Assembly (NCBI GenBank): GCA_046263055.1
Contig: JBHELO010000058.1
Span: 1-38,562, forward strand
Source: DATAQC01 sp046263055
GTDB lineage: Bacteria > Actinomycetota > Acidimicrobiia > Acidimicrobiales > AC-14
Direction: 5' to 3'
Length of the DNA stretch: 38,562 nt
The position numbers were made by a program, and so were the translations under genes. Shown here piece after piece: positions 32,700 through 38,562 of the stretch; the stretch's first letter is position 1, and each line of letters starts with the position of its first letter. The notes under the pieces were generated by a model. The model saw only the letters and a program-made list of their open reading frames with translations. It did not search any database and was not told the origin of the DNA.

Positions 32700-34601
32700 T
32701 CAGCGGCCCGTCCAGCGGGGGGGGCTGGCGGCCGGCGTGGCCATCGGGGACGGAGGGGCCGGCACCGGCCCCGCGGCCGAGGCCCGCAGGCGGGTGGCGA
32801 ACGTGGCCAGGTCCTCGGCGCGGAGGGTCTCCCGGGCGAGCAGGAGCCGCACCAGCTCGTCGAGCACCGGCCGGTTGGCGGTGAGCACGGCGGTCGCCCG
32901 GCGGAACCCGCCGTCCACCAGTCGGCCGATCTCCCGGTCCACCTCGGCCGCCACCTCGGCCGAGTAGTCGGCCTCGAAGCGGCCCCCGCCCAGGAAGGAG
33001 CCGTCCAGGGGCCGCCCCAGGGCCCGGCGGCCGAGGGTCTCGCTCATCCCCAGCTCGCACACCATGCGCCGGGCCAGGTCGGTGGCGTGGCGGAGGTCGT
33101 CACGGGAGCCGGTGGTGGGTTGGCCGAGCACCAGCTCGTCGGCCGCCCGCCCGGCCATCACCGATGCGAGCTGGGCGTCGAGCTCGGCCTTGCCCTGCAC
33201 GGTGCGATCGTCGCCCGGGGCCGTCCAGGTGGAGCCGAGGGCCTTGGCCCGGCCGACGATGGACACCCGCCGCACCGGCGGGGCGCCGGGCACGGCCAGG
33301 CCCACCACCACGTGCCCGGCCTCGTGGTAGGCGACGGCCCGGCGCTCGGCCGGAGTCAGGACCTGGGCCCGGGCCTCGCTGCCGTTGAGGACGCGGTCGA
33401 GGGCCAGGTCCAGGTCGTCGTCGCCGATGGTCCGTCGGCTCCGCCGGGAGGCGAGGAGGGCGGCCTCGTTGAGCACCGCCGCCAGGTCGGCACCGGTGAG
33501 GCCGGGGGTGTCGGTGGCCAGGCGCCCCAGGTCCACCGACGGGTCGAGCGCCTTGCCCCGGGCGTGGACCTCGAGGATGGCCAGGCGCCCGAGCCGGTCG
33601 GGACGGTCGACGACGATCTGGCGGTCGAAGCGCCCCCGCCGGAGGAGGGCGGGGTCGAGCACATCGGGGCGGTTGGTGGCCCCGATCAGGACCACGCCGG
33701 TGCCCCGGTCGAAGCCGTCCAGCTCCACGAGGAGCTGGTTCAGGGTCTGGTCGCGCTCGTCCTGGCCGGCGGTCCCGCTCCCGACCCGGGTGCGGCCCAG
33801 GGCGTCTAGCTCGTCGATGAAGAGGATGGCCGGGGCCCGCTCCCGCACCTGGCGGAACAGGTCGCGCACCCGTGCCGCCCCGACGCCCACGTACAGCTCG
33901 ACGAAGTCGGCGCCCGACATGGAGAAGAAGGCCACGCCCGCCTCGCCGGCCACCGCCCGGGCCAGCAGGGTCTTGCCGGTGCCGGGCGGCCCCACCAGGA
34001 GGATCCCCCGGGGCGCCTCGGCCCCGATGGCGGCGAAGCGCTCGGGGCTGCGCAGGTAGTCGCGGATCTCCCGGGCCTCGGCCACCGCCTCGTCGGCGCC
34101 GGCCACGTCGGCGAAGGTCAGGGGGTGCTCCGACGATCCCCGGCGGGCGGCCGCCTTCAGGAACGGGCTCGAGGCGCTTGAGCGCATGAGCAGGAAGAAC
34201 AGCAGGAAGGCGGCGACGATGACGAGGGCCGGCACCACGTAGGTTGCGGGGAGGACGAGCTGGGTGAGCTTCTGCTGGTCCACCCGCACGGGGACGCCCT
34301 TGGCCAGGATGTCGCTCAGGAAGCCGTTGACGTAGTCGCCCTTGGTGGGCAGGGCCACCCAGTAGTGGCGGCCCGCGGCCACGTACTGGAGGCGGTTGTC
34401 CTCGCTCTTGAGGGTGGCCGCCTGGATGCCGCTGTTCTCGGGGAGGGCCTGGAACTGGGCCAGGGGGACCTCCTGGCCGGGGCTGGAAGGCACCGTGTAC
34501 CAGAGCAGCCCGGCATACAGGGCGACGAGGGCGGGGATGCACAGGGCCACCCAGAAGGCGGCCCGCCGGTAGAACCTGCGCCGGCCGTGGCGCCTGGCCA
34601 A
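32700..34601 (-). CDS. FtsH-like membrane AAA+ zinc protease (second copy)
   Basis: A 633-residue FtsH homologue. TM1 is about 13-34 and TM2 about 116-138, with a short external domain between. Walker A is GPPGTGKT (204-211), Walker B ILFIDELDALG, the SRH is NRPDVLDPALLRRGRFDR, and the zinc motif H426-EAGH-430 is intact. The C-terminus ends in a Pro/Ala-rich tail. The only start that includes TM1 is a TTG at 34601, 16 bases after the stop of the Cys-repeat protein, so the two are probably one operon; GGACAGG precedes it. It differs in sequence and linker from the copy at 24549. A client related to the Cys-rich or other surface proteins is an inference. Confidence 0.92.
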   Translation of the reverse strand: MARRHGRRRFYRRAAFWVALCIPALVALYAGLLWYTVPSSPGQEVPLAQFQALPENSGIQAATLKSEDNRLQYVAAGRHYWVALPTKGDYVNGFLSDILAKGVPVRVDQQKLTQLVLPATYVVPALVIVAAFLLFFLLMRSSASSPFLKAAARRGSSEHPLTFADVAGADEAVAEAREIRDYLRSPERFAAIGAEAPRGILLVGPPGTGKTLLARAVAGEAGVAFFSMSGADFVELYVGVGAARVRDLFRQVRERAPAILFIDELDALGRTRVGSGTAGQDERDQTLNQLLVELDGFDRGTGVVLIGATNRPDVLDPALLRRGRFDRQIVVDRPDRLGRLAILEVHARGKALDPSVDLGRLATDTPGLTGADLAAVLNEAALLASRRSRRTIGDDDLDLALDRVLNGSEARAQVLTPAERRAVAYHEAGHVVVGLAVPGAPPVRRVSIVGRAKALGSTWTAPGDDRTVQGKAELDAQLASVMAGRAADELVLGQPTTGSRDDLRHATDLARRMVCELGMSETLGRRALGRPLDGSFLGGGRFEADYSAEVAAEVDREIGRLVDGGFRRATAVLTANRPVLDELVRLLLARETLRAEDLATFATRLRASAAGPVPAPPSPMATPAASPPRWTGR

Positions 34602-34617
34602 CCGCCTGTCCCGGCCC

Positions 34618-35271
34618 TCAGGCCTCGTCCGGCTCTGCCGCTCGGCGCCGGCGCAGCCCCCAGACCAGGAGGGCAGCAGCGAGAGGCACCAGGATCAGGG
34701 GCAGGACCCACGCCCGGGTGCCCGAACTGTCCCGGGCCGGCCGGAAGGGAGGCGCGGCCTGGTTCGGCGCCTGGAAGCCGCCGGCGGCGGTGGTGACGGT
34801 GGTCCCCGGGGCCGTGGTGGTGGGCGTGGTGTCACCGGCGGCCGGCGTGGTGGGCGCCGGGGCGCCAGCGGCCGGGGAGCTGACGTTGGCGCCGGCGTCG
34901 GCCGTCGGTGTGCCGCACGTGCCGCCGGCACAGGGGGTGGCGCCGGCCGGGAGGGTGCCGCACGGCGAGGCGCCGCACGGGCCGGAGCCAGCCGGCAGCG
35001 GGCCGCAGGGCGCGTTGCCACACGGGGTCGCGCCGGCCGGCAGCGTGCCGCACGGCGAGCTTCCACACGGCGTGGCGCCGGCCGGGAGGGTGCCGCACGG
35101 GTTGGCGCCACAGGGCGACTGCTGGGCGGCCGGCGCGAGGGCAGCGGCGGCCGCCACCGGTGCGAGGGCCCCGGGCGTGGCCAGCCAGGCCGCAACCGCC
35201 ATCACCGCGGCCAGCGCCGGACGACCGAGCCTGCGCCGGCGCATCAGTTGACGTCTGGGTTGTCGGACCAT
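34618..35271 (-). CDS. Cys-rich 15-residue-repeat membrane-anchored surface protein
   Basis: A 217-residue exported protein. An Arg-rich N-terminus and hydrophobic segment (about 18-45) form a signal peptide. Residues 53-127 are five tandem 15-residue repeats of the form PCGxxPCGTLPAGAT, giving ten Cys in a CX4CX9C spacing. Then come a Thr/Ala/Pro-rich stalk (about 128-185), a C-terminal membrane span (WVLPLILVPLAAALLVWG) and a basic RRRR stop-transfer. ATG 35271 has GGAGG six bases upstream. The protein is thus anchored with its repeats outside the cell. I recognise no family. The paired Cys could form disulfides or bind metal. It is co-directional with the FtsH-like gene 16 bases downstream. 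Confidence 0.85.
   Translation of the reverse strand: MVRQPRRQLMRRRRLGRPALAAVMAVAAWLATPGALAPVAAAAALAPAAQQSPCGANPCGTLPAGATPCGSSPCGTLPAGATPCGNAPCGPLPAGSGPCGASPCGTLPAGATPCAGGTCGTPTADAGANVSSPAAGAPAPTTPAAGDTTPTTTAPGTTVTTAAGGFQAPNQAAPPFRPARDSSGTRAWVLPLILVPLAAALLVWGLRRRRAAEPDEA
34891..35115 (-). repeat. Five 45-bp coding tandem repeats
   Basis: These repeats encode the five 15-residue PCGxxPCG units of the Cys-rich protein; units 1, 2 and 4 are nearly identical in protein, and unit 5 is degenerate (PCAGGTCGTPTADAG). DNA identity between units makes the array prone to copy-number change. Confidence 0.85.
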
Positions 35272-35390
35272 CCTCGACCTCCGCGGCGGTCGGTGCGGGC
35301 CAGGTGCAACCGTAGTGCGCCTGGCCCCACCTTCCCGGCCGGACCTGCCCGGCCCAGCCCGCCGCCGTGCGGGCCGGCCGAACAGATGTG
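35272..35390. other. Short spacer between two minus-strand surface genes
   Basis: This 119-base spacer contains the SD of the Cys-repeat gene (GGAGG near 35280). I see no CTTCAG box and no clear promoter. Confidence 0.4.
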
Positions 35391-36179
35391 TCAGGCCAGG
35401 GCCTTGGCGCCCTGGGGACGAGCCTGGCGGAGGGCGGCGGCCGCCGCCCCGGCCAGCAGGGTGGCGCCGACCAGGGCCAGGGGCACGAGGACGAGGGGCG
35501 ACCGGCCGCCGCCGGCGCTCATGCTGCCGCCGAAGGCGCTGCGCCCGTCGGTCAGGGGAGCCACGGGCTGGCTGCCAGGGGCGAAGGCGGGGGCGCCGGC
35601 GGAGGAGAAACCGGAGGCGTCGGCGGGCCCGGAGGCGGGATCAGCGGCCGGCTGGGGCGAGGCGGGCGGCACGAGGTGGGCCGTGGGCGCCGCCGCGGGG
35701 GCGGGGACAGGAGCGGGGGCCGGGGCGGGCGCGGGGGCCGGGGCCGGGGCGGCCGCCGCCGGGGCCGCCGCCGGCGCTGCGGGCACAGATGCCCGCGAGG
35801 TCCGGAAGACGGTGCTCCCGGTGTACTGAGGGTTGGTGTTCTCCTGGATCACCGAGTAGGCGTACGTCTGGCCGAGTTGGGCGTTGGCCGGCACCGGCAC
35901 GTCCACCGAGAAGTTCCCGCCCGACTGGGCGACCGTGCCGAGGAGCGACCCACCCTGCTGGCCCTGCCAGTACACCTCGATCGACCCGCCCCGGGGCTCG
36001 AAGCCCGTCCCCTCCAGGCGCACGACGGCGCCCGGATCGGCCCGTCCCGGCCTGGTCGTGATGTGGCCCTGCACCGTGCACGCGAAGGCGGGCGACAGGA
36101 GGACGGTGGCCGCGGCAAGGGCGGCGACGGCGGCACCCAGGCCGAGGGCGCTGGCCTTGGACAACCGGTGCGAGCTCAT
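35391..36179 (-). CDS. Exported Ig-like protein with Pro-Ala stalk and C-terminal membrane anchor
   Basis: A 262-residue exported protein. The signal peptide (about 1-33) ends in SPAFA before a Cys, so either simple cleavage or a weak lipobox is possible. Residues about 34-125 look like an Ig-like beta sandwich (GAVVRLEGTGFEPRGGSIEV, then GNFSVDVPVPANAQLGQTYA). Then there is a long Ala/Pro stalk (about 133-165, PAPAPAP repeats), a Ser/Gly/Pro linker and a C-terminal membrane span (PLVLVPLALVGATLLAGAAA) with basic residues. ATG 36179 has GGAGG six bases upstream, preferred to upstream in-frame starts. A CTTCAG repeat cluster lies 110-150 bases upstream. It is probably a surface-exposed binding or structural protein. 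Confidence 0.85.
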   Translation of the reverse strand: MSSHRLSKASALGLGAAVAALAAATVLLSPAFACTVQGHITTRPGRADPGAVVRLEGTGFEPRGGSIEVYWQGQQGGSLLGTVAQSGGNFSVDVPVPANAQLGQTYAYSVIQENTNPQYTGSTVFRTSRASVPAAPAAAPAAAAPAPAPAPAPAPAPVPAPAAAPTAHLVPPASPQPAADPASGPADASGFSSAGAPAFAPGSQPVAPLTDGRSAFGGSMSAGGGRSPLVLVPLALVGATLLAGAAAAALRQARPQGAKALA

Positions 36180-36288
36180 GCGGACCTCCGGGTCTCGTCC
36201 GTCGCCTCTGTCGCTCGGGCGCCCGGACCAGCGGGAGATCGCGACAGAAGGAATGCGGAGCACGTCGACACCACTATCGCGTGGCCAC

Positions 36289-36328
36289 CTGAAGATCATC
36301 TCAAGTGAATCCTGAAGATCCGCTGAAG
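36289..36328 (-). promoter_or_regulatory. CTTCAG repeat cluster upstream of the Pro-Ala stalk gene
   Basis: On the minus strand CTTCAG occurs at 36328-36323, 36317-36312 and 36294-36289. The first two are 11 bases apart with N5 between, identical in geometry to the pair at 30179-30195; the third is 23 bases further on. They are 110-150 bases upstream of the start at 36179. I infer binding sites for an OmpR-family regulator. The cluster sits in the 166-base spacer 36180-36345. Confidence 0.55.
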
Positions 36329-36345
36329 AAGCGGCTCGGGCGTGC

Positions 36346-37800
36346 TCACGGGGCGGCTTGGCGCCGGCGGGCCAGGAGTGCCACGGCCTCGCCCACCACC
36401 ACGCCGGCGACGAGCGGCCACACCACCACCGGCCAGCGGGCCAGGCGCCGCACCCGGGTGGCCACCACGTCCTGGCGGCCGGTGACCTCGGTGCCGGCGC
36501 GGGTGTCAGGCCAGGCCGCCACCGTGTCGGGGCCGGTGGCGTCCAGGCCGAGCCGTGAGCCCAGGTCGGCACCACCGTGGGGGGTCCCGAGCCCGATGCG
36601 GGAGTCGAACGACGAGGTGGACAGGCGCCGGCCAGAAAACGTCCGGCCCCCGTCCGCCGACGACGCCAGCCAGGCGTCGGTGAGGACGTTCTTCGGGTCG
36701 CGTCGCCGGTCGAGGAAGGCCACGTCCACCCGGCCGGCGGCCGACACCGCCACCCGGGGCAGGGACTGTGAGGCCCCGTCGCCCCGCCGGTCGTCGTTCA
36801 CCCGCATCGGCGCCGACCAGGTGGCGCCGCCGTCGGCCGACCGCCGCAGGAGCACGTCGGGGTCCCCGTCGCGGCCGTCGGACCAGGCCACGTACAGCAC
36901 CCCGCCGGGGCCCGCGGCCAGCGACGGGAACGGCGGCAGGAACACGACGAAGCGCGCGGTGGGCACCACCGCCGGCTCCGCCTCCACGCCGGGGGAGAAA
37001 GTGCGCCCGCCGTCGGGAGAGGTGGCCACCACCAGGGCGAACGGCTCGTCGGCGGGCGGCCCGTCGAGGTTCTCGAAGTCCCGCCGGTCGCCCCGGAAGT
37101 CCTCGTAGAGCACCACCAGCCGCCCGGCACTGTCGACCACGGGGCTGGCCGCCCCCACCCGCGGGCGAGCGGGATCACTCACCTGGACGGGAGGCGAGAA
37201 CGTGCGCCCGCCGTCGTCGGAGCGGGACGCCACCACCGGGTTGGGCCCCTCGCCCAGGCGGAACAGGCCCACGTCGGCGGCCTGCAGCCAGGTGACGTGC
37301 ACCACCCCGTCGGTACCGACGGCGAGGCGGGGCTGGAAGGCCAGCTTGCCGGCCACGTGGGCCGGTGCCGACAGGGTGCGGCCGTCGTCTGCCGACCGGG
37401 CCAGCCACAGGTTGGCGGGCGTGTTGGCCAGGCCCTCGAGGTTGGCGTAGAGCACGTAGAGGGTGCCGTCGGGGGCGAAGGCGGCGTCGGGGGCGAACGG
37501 CCGGTCGGCGCCCGGGGGGAGGGGGAGGCTGTGGGACTGCCAGGTGGCGCCCGAGTCGGCGCTGGTCTCGAGCACGGCCGAGAAGTCGGGGCGGTCCACA
37601 CGCTGCACCAGAGCCAGGTGGGCGGGGGAGCGGGGGTCGTGCACCACCGTGGGCGAGTTGTTGGCGGTGATGGGGTCGGGCACGTTCACCAGCACGTTGG
37701 CGCCGACGACGGTGCCGAACCCCACCACCAGGGCAACCGCCGAGCCCACCACCACGGCCGCGCCCACGCCCGCGGCGAGGGCGAGCACAGTGCGCCTCAA
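36346..37800 (-). CDS. Membrane-anchored Asp-box (BNR/sialidase-like) beta-propeller protein
   Basis: A 484-residue protein with an N-terminal hydrophobic segment (about 5-38) and a C-terminal membrane span (about 458-476) followed by RRRQ. Between them are six Asp-box motifs: SADSGATW, SADDGRTL, SDDGGRTF, SPDGGRTF, SADGGATW and SADGGRTF, as in sialidase-type six-bladed propellers. The sialidase Arg triad is not obvious, so I do not claim glycosidase activity. The start is taken as TTG 37800; a GTG four codons later is possible. A seven-codon frame (37797-37820) with a good SD ends overlapping this TTG, suggesting coupled translation. It is probably a surface protein binding glycans or proteins. 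Confidence 0.87.
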   Translation of the reverse strand: MRRTVLALAAGVGAAVVVGSAVALVVGFGTVVGANVLVNVPDPITANNSPTVVHDPRSPAHLALVQRVDRPDFSAVLETSADSGATWQSHSLPLPPGADRPFAPDAAFAPDGTLYVLYANLEGLANTPANLWLARSADDGRTLSAPAHVAGKLAFQPRLAVGTDGVVHVTWLQAADVGLFRLGEGPNPVVASRSDDGGRTFSPPVQVSDPARPRVGAASPVVDSAGRLVVLYEDFRGDRRDFENLDGPPADEPFALVVATSPDGGRTFSPGVEAEPAVVPTARFVVFLPPFPSLAAGPGGVLYVAWSDGRDGDPDVLLRRSADGGATWSAPMRVNDDRRGDGASQSLPRVAVSAAGRVDVAFLDRRRDPKNVLTDAWLASSADGGRTFSGRRLSTSSFDSRIGLGTPHGGADLGSRLGLDATGPDTVAAWPDTRAGTEVTGRQDVVATRVRRLARWPVVVWPLVAGVVVGEAVALLARRRQAAP

Positions 37801-37820
37801 CGGTCTGTGATGGTGGCCAT
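37797..37820 (-). CDS. Seven-codon leader peptide (MATITDR) upstream of the Asp-box gene
   Basis: ATG at 37820 with GAGG six bases upstream opens a frame of seven codons ending in a TGA at 37797-37799, which overlaps the TTG start of the Asp-box gene (TTGA). The large gene itself has no SD in front of its TTG. A re-initiation leader is the simplest reading; chance is possible. Confidence 0.35.
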   Translation of the reverse strand: MATITDR

Positions 37821-37944
37821 GGACTCCCTCGCCGAGATGGCTACGCCGCCCGGTTCGTCGGGCACGAGCCGCGAGGCGGCGGTGACGCCTTCACGATCTC
37901 AGTTGGTATCGTGACATGAGGCCTGCCAGCACCAGCAACCCTGA
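37801..37944. other. Divergent spacer between Asp-box and kelch genes
   Basis: This spacer holds the short leader frame and should contain promoters for both divergent genes. I see no CTTCAG box and no convincing -35/-10 pair. Confidence 0.4.
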
Positions 37945-37962
37945 CGGGAAGGGCTCGCCACC

Positions 37963-38562
37963 ATCCGCACCACATCGCGCTCCTCACACCGCTTCGTCGC
38001 CGCGTTCGCCGGGGGCCTGGGACTGGTTGCCGTGGCCGCCGGCTGGGCCTCCGCCTCCCTGTCCGGCTCCCAGCCCACGCCACCGACCTGGAGGTGCTCC
38101 TGGGGGCCGACCCTGCCAACCACCACGAGCGTTCCCACAAGCCCCGACGATTGTCGGGGCCTGCCCGCCCAAGCCGTCCCCTATCCCTCCGCCCGGGCCT
38201 TCGCGGCGGCCGCCTATGACCCGGACAAGGACCGGGTCGTGCTGTTCGGCGGGCAAACGCCGAAGGTGTCCGACGAGACCTGGATCTGGGACGGATCCAC
38301 CTGGCGCCCGCCCAAGGGGCAGCCGACGGTGAGGCCGGCGGCGCGCCAGGGGGCGTCGATGGCGTTCGACGGGACCCAACTGGTGCTCTTCGGCGGTGCC
38401 GACGCGAGTGGGCGCCCGGTCACCGACGGCACATGGCTGTGGGACTGGAACACCGAGTCCTGGCACTCGGCCGGCCCTTCCCTGCTGTCGCCCCGCTATC
38501 GGGCGGCGATGGCGTTCGACCCTGCCGCGAACAGGGTTGTGCTGTTCGGGGGATATGACGCC
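37963..38562 (+). CDS. Secreted kelch-repeat protein, 3' end outside window
   Basis: A frame open from the TGA at 37942 to the window end. After a signal-peptide-like segment (RFVAAFAGGLGLVAVAAGWA) and a Thr/Pro/Ser-rich linker come kelch repeats: YDPDKDRVVLFGGQ with ETWIWDGSTW, FDGTQLVLFGGA with TWLWDWNTESW, and FDPAANRVVLFGGYDA at the edge. No ATG, GTG or TTG precedes the signal segment in this frame. An ATC at 37963 with GGGAAGGG upstream is the best guess; a GTG at 38032 would cut the signal peptide. At least three blades of a beta-propeller are visible. It is likely an exported binding protein like its neighbours. Confidence 0.75.
   Translation, partial: MRTTSRSSHRFVAAFAGGLGLVAVAAGWASASLSGSQPTPPTWRCSWGPTLPTTTSVPTSPDDCRGLPAQAVPYPSARAFAAAAYDPDKDRVVLFGGQTPKVSDETWIWDGSTWRPPKGQPTVRPAARQGASMAFDGTQLVLFGGADASGRPVTDGTWLWDWNTESWHSAGPSLLSPRYRAAMAFDPAANRVVLFGGYDA

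Noticed and set aside
34891..35115. The 45-bp repeats as a CRISPR or regulatory array
   Set aside because: The units are directly adjacent, in frame and encode PCGxxPCG repeats, so they are coding repeats.
36346..37800. Calling the Asp-box protein a sialidase
   Set aside because: Six Asp-boxes are present, but I cannot locate the catalytic Arg triad, Tyr/Glu pair or FRIP motif, so enzyme activity is not supported.
37984..38466. Minus-strand frame opposite the kelch gene
   Set aside because: The plus frame has three clear kelch repeats and a signal peptide; the minus frame is Gly/Arg-rich shadow.
1..38562. CRISPR arrays and rRNA genes
   Set aside because: No regularly spaced repeat-spacer array and no rRNA-like sequence was seen; the only RNA-gene signal is the tRNA 3' half at 11062.

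Overview
The window is high-GC DNA with SD-led ATG/GTG/TTG starts, long overlapping operons and actinobacterial gene families (BTAD/AfsR regulator, leaderless-type promoter, MobF relaxase of the actinomycete type). I read it as a chromosome segment of a member of the Actinomycetota, possibly an uncultured lineage such as Acidimicrobiia; the lineage is an inference from gene content only.

Bases 1 to about 11,103 are a mobile-DNA region. They hold the right part of an IS21-family element (frameshifted istA, istB and a small third gene, ending in 24-bp-spaced terminal repeats), a dead tyrosine-recombinase relic, a complete IS630-family insertion sequence, several small or decaying genes, a DUF4160/DUF2442 gene pair, a MerR-like excisionase-type DNA-binding protein, an AT-rich stretch with short repeats, a MobF (TrwC/TraA-like) relaxase-helicase and a tyrosine integrase. 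Directly after the integrase lies the 3' half of a tRNA gene, best fitting tRNA-Arg(UCU), without its 5' half. This is what the far attachment site of a tRNA-integrated mobilizable element looks like. The intact tRNA and the other end of the element should lie left of the window.

Bases 11,104 to 16,181 carry a translationally coupled pair on the minus strand: a large SARP/AfsR-like BTAD-AAA-TPR regulator and a BBE-type FAD-linked oxidase.

Bases 16,182 to 24,458 are an exopolysaccharide locus: a Wzz-type tyrosine autokinase on the minus strand and, divergently, an NAD-dependent epimerase, two GT4-type glycosyltransferases, a sugar O-methyltransferase, a TylF-type methyltransferase and a Wzy-like polymerase, mostly joined by 4-base stop/start overlaps. 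Two methyltransferases suggest a methylated surface glycan.

Bases 24,459 to 38,562 form the most unusual part. A first FtsH-like membrane protease is followed by an OmpR-type response regulator, two CooC/MinD-like ATPases (one with a His-rich insert and a Cys cluster) and, convergently overlapping, a soluble PAS histidine kinase. Next come secreted or surface-anchored proteins: a calcium-loop FG-GAP protein, a Cys-rich 15-residue-repeat protein paired with a second FtsH-like protease, a Pro/Ala-stalk protein, an Asp-box (BNR) protein and a kelch protein running off the right edge. The FG-GAP and Pro/Ala-stalk genes share a CTTCAG-N5-CTTCAG direct repeat at a similar distance upstream, which suggests a common OmpR-family regulator, possibly the one encoded here. 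I propose that this stretch is a coordinated cell-surface assembly and protein quality-control module attached to the polysaccharide locus.
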